NCBI GenBank assembly: GCA_946999645.1
Contig: CAMQDS010000002.1
Location: forward strand, 124,001-188,000
Source: an uncultured Bacteroidales bacterium
Lineage (GTDB): Bacteria > Bacteroidota > Bacteroidia > Bacteroidales > UBA932
DNA length: 64,000 nucleotides
Direction: 5' to 3'
In this document: positions 43,560-52,402 of the stretch, piece by piece
Position numbering within the stretch: position 1 is the stretch's first letter
Layout of the letters: every line of letters begins with the position of its first letter
Made by a program: the position numbers and the translations under genes
Notes under the pieces: generated by a model
The model's input: the letters and a program-made list of their open reading frames with translations, nothing else
Told to the model about the DNA's origin: nothing
Database searches by the model: none

Positions 43560-44999
43560 TCAATTTCCTCCTACTGTAAGATTTTTTACAAGAACCGTCG
43601 GTATTCCACAAGATACTGGTACGCTCTGTTCTTTTCCACAAGTCCATGCACCATTATCAATTTTTCCATCATTACCTACTGCTACTATGTCAGCTAAAGC
43701 CTCAGGACCGTTTCCAATTATGTTTATATCATTTACAGGTTGCGTAAGATGTCCATTTTCAATCATATAACCGCTTTTTACATAGAATGTGAAATCTCCT
43801 TCTCCTATTTTTACTTGGCCGTTTGAAAATTCATCTACAAAAATACCTTTTTTGACTGAGGATATTATACTTTCAGGGTCTGTGTTACCGCTTTCCATAT
43901 ATGTCGCTCTCATTCTTGGAATAGGGTTATATCTGAAATTTTCCCTTCTTCCATTTCCTGTAGGCTTAACATTGTAATAATCAGCACTTATCCTATCATA
44001 TAAGTAAGATGTCAAAATTCCGTTTTCTACCATATATGTACGCTGTCCGGGGACTCCCTCATCATCGAAATTAAGGGCTCCGCGATTTCCTTTAATGGTG
44101 GCATCATCTACTATGCTGATATTTTCGTTGCACACTTTCTTTCCTAACTTTCCTGAAAAAATAGATTGGTTTCTCATATTAAAATCTGCCTCAAACGCAT
44201 GTCCCATAGCTTCGTGCAGTAAGATACCAGAAGCCCCGGCACCCATTACTACAGGCATTTGTCCACCTTTCGCTCTTTTTGCCTCAAATCTATCATCTAG
44301 GTTTCTAACTGATTCTGTAGCAAGTTCTTCAAGAAGGTTATCCTGCAACATTTCCGCTCCCATACGAAAACTTCTGCTTACGTGATTATTTTGTACAGAC
44401 TTGCCGTTGCTGAATATTACTGATGCTGCAATGGTTCCGAGAGGACGGGTCTCATACTTCATCTCTCCGAGTGAATTATACATAAGAATATCACTTGTTT
44501 GAGATGAAAGCATAGCAATTACTTTGATTATCCTATTGTCCTTTGACCGTATTAGTTCTTCAAATTTCTTTAGGATTTCTGCAAGTTCTTTATTGTTACA
44601 ATCCCGCCAATCTTGTAGAATAGGATATCTGTCGGCATTTGGGTTAGGTTTGCCCCTCAACGGCTTTGTCTCTTTTGGAACTTTGTTACCCGCTGCGCAT
44701 CCTTTTGTTATTGTCGCTGCTGCCTTTGCGGCCTCGTTCATTGATTGGAAATCCGTACTTTCGGAATAAGCATAGCCTGTTTTTGTGCCATTAAGAGTGC
44801 GTATGCCCACACCATAGTCCAAATTCATACCTCCTGAAGTCACTTCTCCATCTCTAAGCAAAAGACTGCTAGATATTGAATTTTCAAAATAAAGATCAGA
44901 ATAATCACCTCCGCTTTCGGTGGACGTGTGTATTAATTTTTCAAGCACTGTTTCAGTAACTCCAAAAATATCTGTATAAAAATTAATCGGTAGGATCAT
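43560..44999 (-). CDS. tldD: Metalloprotease TldD
   Basis: 479 residues. Zinc site HEAMGH at 262-267 (HExxxH form typical of TldD). The GDYSDLYFE start block, DDEGVPGQRTYMVENGIL and the GEGDFTFYVKSGYMIENG C-terminal block fit the family. With TldE it forms a heterodimer that digests small unstructured peptides in the cytosol. The ATG overlaps the end of the preceding kinase-like gene by 17 nt; a later start would cut conserved residues. Confidence 0.94.
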   Translation of the reverse strand: MILPINFYTDIFGVTETVLEKLIHTSTESGGDYSDLYFENSISSSLLLRDGEVTSGGMNLDYGVGIRTLNGTKTGYAYSESTDFQSMNEAAKAAATITKGCAAGNKVPKETKPLRGKPNPNADRYPILQDWRDCNNKELAEILKKFEELIRSKDNRIIKVIAMLSSQTSDILMYNSLGEMKYETRPLGTIAASVIFSNGKSVQNNHVSRSFRMGAEMLQDNLLEELATESVRNLDDRFEAKRAKGGQMPVVMGAGASGILLHEAMGHAFEADFNMRNQSIFSGKLGKKVCNENISIVDDATIKGNRGALNFDDEGVPGQRTYMVENGILTSYLYDRISADYYNVKPTGNGRRENFRYNPIPRMRATYMESGNTDPESIISSVKKGIFVDEFSNGQVKIGEGDFTFYVKSGYMIENGHLTQPVNDINIIGNGPEALADIVAVGNDGKIDNGAWTCGKEQSVPVSCGIPTVLVKNLTVGGN

Positions 45000-45609
45000 T
45001 TTTAATTAAGGTTTGATATGATTCTCTTGTATATTCAAGAGCTTGTTTTTTTATATCTTCAAATTTTTTATTGTCGCGTACAACCATATTCTCCCTCCAG
45101 CCTTGCGCCACTACTTTGAAAGGGATAGTGGAATTGTCGGCTAAAACCCATCTGTCAGCGATTTTCATATATAAGTCAAAAAAATAACTCAATCCTACAC
45201 CGTATCTCCTTCTGATTGTACTTTCTCCAATATTGTGCCCTCCAGATAAAACTCTTGCCCTTACTCTTTCCACAGCAAGATTAGGAGATTTGAGCCAAAA
45301 ATATATGATAGTTACAAAATATCCTGCTTCTTGTGCCTCTGTTATGAGTTTACGTAGACTCCTTGTTGCTAATGTAGTTTCAATGGCAAAAGTCTTCTTT
45401 TGACTTAAAAGGTATCTTATCTTAAGTAGCATAAGACGACTTGCACCTATGGAAGCTTTCTCTGGATTAAAAGGTGACAAACCCTTTGCAAATTCGTCTG
45501 AATTTACAAATTCACTACACTTAAGCAGCTCTGGAAGAACTGCATATGATGCTGTTGTTTTTCCTGAGCCATTGCATCCGGAAATTATATATAACTTAAA
45601 TGTTTTCAC
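44983..45609 (-). CDS. Zeta-toxin-like P-loop kinase
   Basis: 208 residues. Walker A GCNGSGKT (11-18), NSDEFAKGLSPFNPEKA following strand 2, ETTLATRSL in the substrate-binding region and a basic GHNIGESTIRRRYG lid. This is the PF06414/AAA_33 type: UDP-GlcNAc kinases (zeta toxins) and relatives. There is no epsilon-type antitoxin beside it; it overlaps its upstream neighbour by 4 nt and tldD by 17 nt inside a housekeeping operon. A toxin role is therefore doubtful; small-molecule kinase of unknown substrate is the safe call. Confidence 0.78.
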   Translation of the reverse strand: MKTFKLYIISGCNGSGKTTASYAVLPELLKCSEFVNSDEFAKGLSPFNPEKASIGASRLMLLKIRYLLSQKKTFAIETTLATRSLRKLITEAQEAGYFVTIIYFWLKSPNLAVERVRARVLSGGHNIGESTIRRRYGVGLSYFFDLYMKIADRWVLADNSTIPFKVVAQGWRENMVVRDNKKFEDIKKQALEYTRESYQTLIKNDPTD

Positions 45610-46322
45610 TGTTTGTCAATACCATAACCAAAAAGGGCAAAATCGCCCTTACACGGATCTCCCGGAAAAATTTTATCAAAGGCTTCAGTAATTTCCATTA
45701 CTGTCTTCAGATTTTTTTGTTTTCTATTTGTTACTCCCACTTCTACCGCCATTTGATATACATGAATGTCCAAAGGAATTAACAGATCAGCCTGACTACA
45801 ATCTTTCCACAACCCTAAATCAACCCTGCCATCTCTTCTGACCATCCACCTTCTCATTATATTGATTTTTTTATTGGCAGCATTTTTATCTTCCTTCTGT
45901 CCGTAAACTTTAGTGCGAAAATCCTCTATACTAAGATGTTGCAAAGAACTTACATTACTATATAAGTCTCTTAGTCTTCCGCATATAGATGCTACTTCGC
46001 TCCATTTTATTGTCCTATGTATGCTTGTATTATCATTCCTCCAATCTCCTGACATTACATAATCATAAGGTTTCCAATTCATCTGATCAAACAATCTTTC
46101 ACAATCCCTTACAATCATAGCCCGTCTTCCCCATGCAAAATGGGCTGAAAATATTGCGGCTATCTCAACATCTTGTAGTATATATTGAGAACCTTTCTTA
46201 TTGCTATTCTTCATAGCATCTACAAAGTGTCGTGGAAATGAAATAGGATCTTCCTGAAAATATTTTACATCATTGTAGATTTCAGCCCATTCCAACAACT
46301 TTTCTTTTATTTCCTCTGTCAT
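45606..46322 (-). CDS. TIGR02757 family (DUF2400) protein
   Basis: 238 residues, helical. Recognised from DPISFPRHF near the N-terminus, the AHFAWGRRAMI block, NKKINIMRRWMVRRDGRVDLGLW, and LIPLDIHVYQMAVEVG, followed by the GDPCKGDFALFGYG end. The family is confined largely to Bacteroidota and spirochaetes and is distantly like HhH-GPD DNA glycosylases (helix-hairpin-helix; LDIHVYQ with its Asp would fit), but no activity has been established. It lies 6 nt after the peptide transporter gene. Confidence 0.85.
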   Translation of the reverse strand: MTEEIKEKLLEWAEIYNDVKYFQEDPISFPRHFVDAMKNSNKKGSQYILQDVEIAAIFSAHFAWGRRAMIVRDCERLFDQMNWKPYDYVMSGDWRNDNTSIHRTIKWSEVASICGRLRDLYSNVSSLQHLSIEDFRTKVYGQKEDKNAANKKINIMRRWMVRRDGRVDLGLWKDCSQADLLIPLDIHVYQMAVEVGVTNRKQKNLKTVMEITEAFDKIFPGDPCKGDFALFGYGIDKQ

Positions 46323-46328
46323 TAAAAC

Positions 46329-48011
46329 CTATTTTGTGGCTTCTTCCAATTTTTTCATCAATGCAAACATAACCAAGCCTGCTATAAGACAAAGAGACAT
46401 CAGTATAGCCCATATAGCTGCCAGTGGCATTTTATCCCACAGCAAAGACGGAATAGAACTTAGATAATTTCCTATTGCGGTAGCAGCAAACCAGCCTCCC
46501 ATCATCATACCCTTTAACTTTGGAGGGGCTACTTTTGATACAAATGATATTCCCATAGGGGAAAGTAGTAATTCCGCAAATGTAAGAACTAAATAAGTGG
46601 ACATAAGGGTTGTAACTCCTGATTTAGGTCCTCCTATTATTTGAGGCATTATAAGACCAAGGGAAGCTAAGGTCATAATCAAAAAACCGCATGCTGCAAC
46701 AAACATCCCTAATCCTATTTTTCGAGGGGCAGAAGGTTCTTTACCTTTTTTAGCCAATGCCGCAAAAATAGCCATAGATACAGGGGTCAGTGATACAACA
46801 TAGAACGGATTAAACTGTTGAAATTCTTGTGGAAGTACATTGATACTCTCAGGAAGGCTTTTATATATTGCAATAGCTCCACCCCATAATAATAAAGTTA
46901 CACCTCCAAGAATACCTTTTCCTTTTGCAGATTCTGCTTGAAATGCTCCGAAAAGTGTATAAATAGAAACTGCAATCAAGGCTAATGCCCAAATATTAAA
47001 CCCAATTCTTGGAAGTCCGCTAACACTGTCCGCTGTATAGTCTCTTGCAAATACTGTAAGTGTGGAACCGTTTTGATGGAATGCCATCCAGAAAAATATA
47101 ACTACAGCGAATACGAGAAGAAGGGCAACGACACGTGATTTTGTCTGTTTTTTTGACAAAACTACATCTTGTGATGCCTCACCCTGACCAGAATTGCTTA
47201 ACTTGGAAGTAAGGACATCAGCATGTTTAAACCATGATTTGCAGCCAAAGTATATAGCCATAGATACTATAAGTGAAATACATGCTACGCCAAATCCCAT
47301 ATTATATGCAGTTGACAGTTTTTCTAAATAGACATTGCAAAAGTCTAAAATTGTCTGACCATCTGCGATTTGCATACCCATAGATGAAATTATTCCGTTT
47401 AGGGTTTCCTCGGCTGCTGTGCAAGATTGTCCTGCTGCTGCAGAATCTATGATTTTATGTGCAAGTGCAGGAATTTCCCCATTATATAGAAGTCCATATT
47501 TACCTAAATACCAATTGGTTATTGCAGTTGCAGCGGATGGTGCAAACATTGCTCCTATATTTATTGCCATATAGAAAAGGCTGAAGGCTGAATCTCGCTT
47601 AGATGAATATTTAGGGTCGTCATAAAGATTGCCCACCATTACCTGAAGATTGCCTTTGAACAATCCAGTGCCTATAGAAACGAGTAGGAGGGCAAGTATC
47701 ATTAGAGAAAGGCCCAGTACGTTAGCGCCTGTCGGGATTGCTAAACATACATAACCTATGAACATAACTGCCACACCTGCAGTAACACATTTTCCAAATC
47801 CTATCTTGTCTGCTAAAATTCCTCCAAAAAACGGCATAAAATATACGGCTGCCAGAAATATGGCATAAATCTGTCCGGCAACAGCTGTTGAAAGTCCAAA
47901 TTTTGCTTGTAAAAACAGCATAAAAATTGCCAACATTGTGTAGTAACCGAATCTTTCTCCGGTATTTGCGAGAGCAAGTGCAAATAAACCTTTAGGTTGT
48001 CCTTTAAACAT
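46329..48011 (-). CDS. POT/PTR2-family peptide transporter
   Basis: 560-residue major facilitator with about 14 helices, including the extra loop helices of bacterial POTs. N-terminal signature GERFGYYTM and the second-helix GGILADKIGFGKCV block are clear. The proton-coupling motif E1xxE2R reads NTGER (residues 16-20), so the first Glu is Asn16 here while Glu19-Arg20 remain. Probably imports di/tripeptides, feeding the cytosolic peptidases TldD/E and PepD encoded nearby. First gene of the long reverse-strand run. Confidence 0.9.
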   Translation of the reverse strand: MFKGQPKGLFALALANTGERFGYYTMLAIFMLFLQAKFGLSTAVAGQIYAIFLAAVYFMPFFGGILADKIGFGKCVTAGVAVMFIGYVCLAIPTGANVLGLSLMILALLLVSIGTGLFKGNLQVMVGNLYDDPKYSSKRDSAFSLFYMAINIGAMFAPSAATAITNWYLGKYGLLYNGEIPALAHKIIDSAAAGQSCTAAEETLNGIISSMGMQIADGQTILDFCNVYLEKLSTAYNMGFGVACISLIVSMAIYFGCKSWFKHADVLTSKLSNSGQGEASQDVVLSKKQTKSRVVALLLVFAVVIFFWMAFHQNGSTLTVFARDYTADSVSGLPRIGFNIWALALIAVSIYTLFGAFQAESAKGKGILGGVTLLLWGGAIAIYKSLPESINVLPQEFQQFNPFYVVSLTPVSMAIFAALAKKGKEPSAPRKIGLGMFVAACGFLIMTLASLGLIMPQIIGGPKSGVTTLMSTYLVLTFAELLLSPMGISFVSKVAPPKLKGMMMGGWFAATAIGNYLSSIPSLLWDKMPLAAIWAILMSLCLIAGLVMFALMKKLEEATK

Positions 48012-48054
48012 AATATATTGCTTTATTATTAATATTTAGGGATAATACATTTTA

Positions 48055-48062
48055 CAAATATA
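48055..48062 (-). promoter_or_regulatory. Probable -7 element of the reverse-strand operon (POT to ABC-F)
   Basis: TATATTTG on the minus strand, 43 nt ahead of the POT start. No convincing TTTG at the -33 position. It is the only promoter-like element seen ahead of the nine-gene run. Confidence 0.4.
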
Positions 48063-48171
48063 ATAATTCCCAGCAATAACCATTGACAGCTTATTGTATA
48101 TCTTAGATAGATGATATAAGATTTATTAGATTAGATAGCAAATTTAGATTTCTCTGCAAATTTAAAAATGT

Positions 48172-48179
48172 TATATTTG
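48172..48179 (+). promoter_or_regulatory. -7 element abutting the LpxL-like gene
   Basis: TATATTTG ends 6 nt before the ATG at 48186. With the usual distance from -7 box to start point, the mRNA would begin at or next to the ATG. No good -33 TTG is seen. Confidence 0.4.
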
Positions 48180-48185
48180 TGAAGT

Positions 48186-49109
48186 ATGAATGATGTGTGG
48201 TACAATATAGGAAGTTATATACTTCATCTTTTTCAAAAATTACCCCTTGGTTTTCATTATGGGGTAGGTCGGTGCTTTGAATTTGTGACAAAATATTTAA
48301 TAGGTTATAGGAGGGATGTGATAATCACCAATCTATCACGTAGTTTTCCAGAAAAGAAATATGATGAGATAGAACAACTCAAAGACGAGGCTTACAGATA
48401 TATGGGGGAAATATTTGCAGAGGCTATGTGGTATGGAGGATGTCGTAATAATCCTGAAAGATTTGAAAACCAGAATCTTATTGAGATTGATGAAGCTGAT
48501 ATACAGATTTTGAGAAACCTGTATAAGAGCAAGCCTGGATTAATGTTACTTAATTCGCATCTTGGAAATTGGGAAATTACAGCTGCAATTTTCAGTAGTC
48601 TCAATCGTTTTTTTTCTAAAGAAGAAATAGAAAAAATCAAGGAAGCAACCTGTGTGGTATACAAGAGGTTGTCCAATCCTTTTTGGGATCGTTTCATTGG
48701 AGAAAATCGGCAGGCAACTTTAGACGGCACTTTTCATGGGTACATTGAATCTTCAAATATCTTAAGGCATGCTATGATGAACAAAAATAAAAAGTCGATA
48801 TACCTTTTCCCTACAGACCAATATCCGTATTATCTGTCAAAAATGCATGAAATCCCGAGTTTTATGAATCAAAAGACAGAGACAATGGCAGGAGGAGCGA
48901 TACTTGCTCACAAACTTGGATTAGCAGTATTTGAACTATGTTTTGTAAGGAAAGAGAGGGGACACTATAAAGTGAAATTTGAAAAAATATGCGATGATGC
49001 TTCTGAATGCACCGCAATGAACATTATGGAAAGTTACTATTCCATACTTGAAAAATATATTAAGTCTGACCCAAGTATTTATTTATGGAGTCATAAGAGA
49101 TGGAGGTAA
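48186..49109 (+). CDS. LpxL/HtrB-like lysophospholipid/lipid A acyltransferase
   Basis: 307 residues, with an N-terminal hydrophobic anchor. The catalytic H-x4-E motif is HLGNWE in LLNSHLGNWEITAA, and the substrate-binding FPTDQYPYYL segment fits the Lip_A_acyltran family. It adds a secondary acyl chain to lipid A or related lipids at the inner face of the cytoplasmic membrane. DUF4831 follows 4 nt later. Its start lies directly behind a -7 box (see regulatory entry). Confidence 0.9.
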   Translation: MNDVWYNIGSYILHLFQKLPLGFHYGVGRCFEFVTKYLIGYRRDVIITNLSRSFPEKKYDEIEQLKDEAYRYMGEIFAEAMWYGGCRNNPERFENQNLIEIDEADIQILRNLYKSKPGLMLLNSHLGNWEITAAIFSSLNRFFSKEEIEKIKEATCVVYKRLSNPFWDRFIGENRQATLDGTFHGYIESSNILRHAMMNKNKKSIYLFPTDQYPYYLSKMHEIPSFMNQKTETMAGGAILAHKLGLAVFELCFVRKERGHYKVKFEKICDDASECTAMNIMESYYSILEKYIKSDPSIYLWSHKRWR

Positions 49110-49113
49110 GAAT

Positions 49114-50157
49114 ATGAAAATAAAAATTATTACAAAATATCTGATAGCGGTAACGCTCCTATTATCTTTGCAGCCGCTTATAGCAAGAGAGAATAAATCT
49201 CTTGATGAATTGGCATATTGTCTGCCTGAGACAGTATTACGCTTTGAGGTTGAGGCAACTGTTGAACAATTCCACGCAGGCCCTTATGCTGCTTATGCAG
49301 AAAAATATCTTGGCATAAAGGCAAAAATTGCAAATTCTACAGTGACAAGAATATCTAATATCAACTTTACACCTTTTTCGGAACCAGATGAAAATATGCG
49401 ATTCTTTGTATCTGCAGGAAATGATATAAAGAAACTGCTGGCGTTTACATCCTCAGGCTTAGTTTGTTTGTCAGCTAATGATATGCCGCAATCTGGAAGG
49501 ACTTTCCTGTCAGAGATCAAAAGTGATTTTACCAATAAAGGTATTTCACCTAATCTTACGTCAAAGTCTGCAGTGCTGTATAGGAGTGAAAATTCAGGAG
49601 CAACTGAAAGTGCAGTTGAGTTCTATCAGAAAATGATAGTCTTAAAGTCCACTGAGGCAAAGGCTAAGGAAGCGGCAGATATGATATTCAAACTAAGGGA
49701 AAAGAGATTGGACATTATTACAGGCAACACTGATGCGTCTTATGCAGGTGAGGCTATGAAAACTGCAATCGAGGAAATTAACAAAATTGAAAAAGAATAT
49801 CTGTCATTGTTTTTTGGATATTCAGATTATAGGACTCAAAAAATGTATTACGATATAGTACCTTCAGGAGATTATAAGAAACAAAGATACATTGCATTCA
49901 GAATATCTGATTCGGAAGGTCTTGTTTCTTCAAGTAACGTTGAGGGACGTCCGTGTATCCTTAAGTTGGAGCCTGTTAACAACAATGCAATAGTTGAGCG
50001 TGAAATCATAGATTTAAACGCAAATGGAAAATTCATCTATTATAGGCTTCCTGCCTTGTATAAAATCAGCCTGTTTGATGGTACAAAAGAATTGCTTGTA
50101 TCAAGAGCAAATATATATCAATTAGGTTCAATTAAGAATTATAAAATATCAAAATAA
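49114..50157 (+). CDS. DUF4831 family exported protein
   Basis: 347 residues from the ATG at 49114, preceded by GGAGGT; the frame is open back to 49048 but that part overlaps the acyltransferase gene. Signal peptide about 1-26. The body has the DUF4831 pattern YCLPETVLRFEVEATVEQFHAGPYAAYAEKYLG in its first third (quoted in part: LPETVLRFEVEA), and a C-terminal beta-rich section. Function unknown; a Bacteroidota envelope protein. No catalytic motif found. Confidence 0.8.
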   Translation: MKIKIITKYLIAVTLLLSLQPLIARENKSLDELAYCLPETVLRFEVEATVEQFHAGPYAAYAEKYLGIKAKIANSTVTRISNINFTPFSEPDENMRFFVSAGNDIKKLLAFTSSGLVCLSANDMPQSGRTFLSEIKSDFTNKGISPNLTSKSAVLYRSENSGATESAVEFYQKMIVLKSTEAKAKEAADMIFKLREKRLDIITGNTDASYAGEAMKTAIEEINKIEKEYLSLFFGYSDYRTQKMYYDIVPSGDYKKQRYIAFRISDSEGLVSSSNVEGRPCILKLEPVNNNAIVEREIIDLNANGKFIYYRLPALYKISLFDGTKELLVSRANIYQLGSIKNYKISK

Positions 50158-50169
50158 ACATATTATACT

Positions 50170-51627
50170 ATGACAATCAAAGATTTAAATCCAAAAATAG
50201 TCTGGAATAATTTCTACGGACTTACACAAGTCCCAAGACCTTCCAAGCATGAAGAAAAAGTAATAGAGTATCTTTATAATTGGGGCAAATCCCGTGGAAT
50301 TGAGACTATTAAAGATGAGACGGGTAATATTATTATGCGTGCTCCGGCAACTCCTGGCTATGAAAAATGCAGAGGAGTGATTCTCCAGGGACATATGGAT
50401 ATGGTACCTCAGAAAACAGCCTCTACTAAACATGATTTCCTTACTGATCCTATACGTACAAAAATAATAGGAGAGTGGGTTGGCGCTGAAGGAACAACCC
50501 TCGGAGCGGATGACGGTATAGGAGTGGCTATGGCATTGTCTGTTCTTGAAGATAAAGAAGTTGAACACGGACCTATAGAAGTGCTTATCACATATGATGA
50601 GGAAACAGGAATGACAGGAGCGGATAAACTTAAACCTGGAATGTTTGAGGGTAATATCTTCATCAATCTTGATTCAGAAGAGGAGGGAGAGTTATGCATA
50701 GGCTGTGCAGGAGGTCTTGATGGTTCTGCAGATTTTGAATACAAGACATTTGATGCACCATCAGGAATGGAAACATTTAAAATTTTGATAAAAGGTCTTC
50801 AAGGAGGACACTCTGGAATGGATATAAGACTGTACAGAGCCAATGCAAATAAGATTCTTGCAAGGGTACTTGACCCATTAGTAAACGATTTCGGAGTGAA
50901 ACTATCTTACATAAAGGGTGGAAGTCTTAGAAATGCGATTCCGTTTGAAGGTGAGGCTATTGTTTTAGTTCCTGCTTCTGCTGTAAAAGATGTAAAGGCT
51001 AAAGTCGAAGAAATTTTCGATAATATTAAAAAGGAGCATGCTATTTCAGATCCTTCTACTGAACTATACTTTACAAAAGAAGAAAAGGAAGCCACTACAT
51101 ATATGGAAGAAGACGTAGTGAGAAGATTTGTCAAGGCTGTACTTGCTTGCCCTAATGGACTCATAAGGATGAGTGACTCTATGCCAGGACTTACTGAGAC
51201 CTCTACAAATCTTGCTATAATCAGATGTGATAACGGACATCTTACCGTTCATTCTCTTATGAGAAGCGCTGTGGATTCTGCAAAAGAATTCTTGGCTTTA
51301 CAGATGAGAGCAGTCTTCGAATTATCAGGCGCTAAGTTTACGACTTCAGGCGGTTACAATGGTTGGACACCTAAACCTGAAACACCTGTTTATGAGGTAG
51401 TTAAGCAAGTATGGAAAGAACATACAGGAAAAGAACTCAAAGTAATGGCAACACATGGTGGATTAGAATGTGCATTGCTTGGTGCAAAATATCCTAACTG
51501 GGAAATGGTATCATTCGGTCCTGATATTGTGCATCCTCATTCTCCTGATGAAAGAGTACGTATAGAATCAGTAGCAACTGTGTGGGAATTTCTTAAGAAA
51601 CTCCTTAAAGCAATCCCTGAAAAATAA
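50170..51627 (+). CDS. pepD: Aminoacyl-histidine dipeptidase (peptidase D, M20)
   Basis: 485 residues. Zinc-site motifs LQGHMDMVP (His75, Asp77), GADDGIGVA (Asp114-Asp115), YDEETGMTG (Glu144-Glu145) and the distal IVHPHSPDERV. A lid/dimerisation domain fills about 200-395. It hydrolyses Xaa-His and other dipeptides in the cytosol, downstream of peptide import. Lies 12 nt behind DUF4831. Confidence 0.96.
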   Translation: MTIKDLNPKIVWNNFYGLTQVPRPSKHEEKVIEYLYNWGKSRGIETIKDETGNIIMRAPATPGYEKCRGVILQGHMDMVPQKTASTKHDFLTDPIRTKIIGEWVGAEGTTLGADDGIGVAMALSVLEDKEVEHGPIEVLITYDEETGMTGADKLKPGMFEGNIFINLDSEEEGELCIGCAGGLDGSADFEYKTFDAPSGMETFKILIKGLQGGHSGMDIRLYRANANKILARVLDPLVNDFGVKLSYIKGGSLRNAIPFEGEAIVLVPASAVKDVKAKVEEIFDNIKKEHAISDPSTELYFTKEEKEATTYMEEDVVRRFVKAVLACPNGLIRMSDSMPGLTETSTNLAIIRCDNGHLTVHSLMRSAVDSAKEFLALQMRAVFELSGAKFTTSGGYNGWTPKPETPVYEVVKQVWKEHTGKELKVMATHGGLECALLGAKYPNWEMVSFGPDIVHPHSPDERVRIESVATVWEFLKKLLKAIPEK

Positions 51628-51642
51628 AACACATATAAACAG

Positions 51643-51673
51643 TTGTCCTATTGGATAATAATTAGTATATTTG
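51643..51673 (+). promoter_or_regulatory. rpsF operon promoter, Bacteroides type
   Basis: TTG (51643-51645), 20-nt spacer, TATATTTG (51666-51673). Predicts a leader of roughly 60 nt before rpsF. Confidence 0.65.
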
Positions 51674-51716
51674 CAGGCTTTTATTAGGCAGTGTACCTAT
51701 TGGGGCCTGCAAATAT
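51667..51716 (+). promoter_or_regulatory. Inverted repeat and short hairpin in the rpsF leader
   Basis: ATATTTGCAGG (51667-51677) and CCTGCAAATAT (51706-51716) are an exact 11-bp inverted repeat whose left arm overlaps the -7 box, so only the inside is transcribed. In the RNA, AGGC (51686-51689) can pair with GCCT (51705-51708) around a loop containing GTACCT. It may be the S6:S18 autoregulatory leader or a DNA operator; neither is proven. Confidence 0.4.
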
Positions 51717-51740
51717 TTTATAAACAAATAATTACACAAA

Positions 51741-52091
51741 ATGTTAAAACAGTACGAAACCGTTTTCATTGCAACTCCCGTTTTGTCTGAGACTCAGATG
51801 AAGGAAGCGGTTGCCAAGTACATTGACCTCATCAAGGAAAATGGTGGTGAAGTCGTGTACGAAGAGGACTGGGGATTGAAGCAATTAGCTTATCCTATCC
51901 AGCACAAAACATCAGGATTCTATTACCTTATAGAATTCAAAGCCACACCGGATTTTGTTTCAACCCTTGAAACTCAATACCATCGTGATGAACGTATTAT
52001 TCGTTTTCTTACAGTAGCTCTTGATAAGCATGCAGTTGCTTATTCAGAAAAGAGAAGAGCAGGAAAACAAGAAAAAAAGGAACAGAAGTAA
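51741..52091 (+). CDS. rpsF: 30S ribosomal protein S6 (bS6)
   Basis: 116 residues. LKQYETVFIATPVLSE opening, the GGEVVYEEDWGLKQLAYPI core and the DERIIRFLTV strand are diagnostic. A short Lys/Glu tail follows. It binds S18 in the 30S platform. First gene of rpsF-rpsR-rplI. Confidence 0.97.
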   Translation: MLKQYETVFIATPVLSETQMKEAVAKYIDLIKENGGEVVYEEDWGLKQLAYPIQHKTSGFYYLIEFKATPDFVSTLETQYHRDERIIRFLTVALDKHAVAYSEKRRAGKQEKKEQK

Positions 52092-52106
52092 ACAGGAGGT
52101 TAGATT

Positions 52107-52388
52107 ATGGCACAGATAAATAAAGCAAAAACTGACGGTATCCGTTATCTGAATCCTCCTACTGTAGAGGTTAGAAAGAAAAAGTATTGCCGTTTCAAGA
52201 AGGCAGGTATCAAATATGTAGATTATAAGGACCCTGAGTTCCTTAAAAAGTTCTTGAATGAACAAGGTAAAATTTTACCTCGTCGTCTTACAGGAACATC
52301 TCTTAAATTCCAGAGAAAAGTGGCAGCAGCTATTAAGCGCGCTCGTTCACTTGCTCTGCTTCCATATGTTACCGACCTTCTAAAATAA
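52107..52388 (+). CDS. rpsR: 30S ribosomal protein S18 (bS18)
   Basis: 93 residues. KKKYCRFKKAGIKYVDYKD, then LPRRLTGTSLKFQRKVAAAIKRARSLALLPY (read in parts: RRLTGTS and RARSLALLPY are the family marks). An AGGAGGT-like site precedes the ATG. The single zinc-type Cys is kept. Partner of S6. Confidence 0.97.
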   Translation: MAQINKAKTDGIRYLNPPTVEVRKKKYCRFKKAGIKYVDYKDPEFLKKFLNEQGKILPRRLTGTSLKFQRKVAAAIKRARSLALLPYVTDLLK

Positions 52389-52402
52389 AAGGAGATACTA
52401 TT

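Noticed and set aside
44983..45609. Type II toxin-antitoxin module
   Set aside because: No antitoxin gene is adjacent and both neighbours are overlapping housekeeping genes; kept only as a zeta-like kinase.
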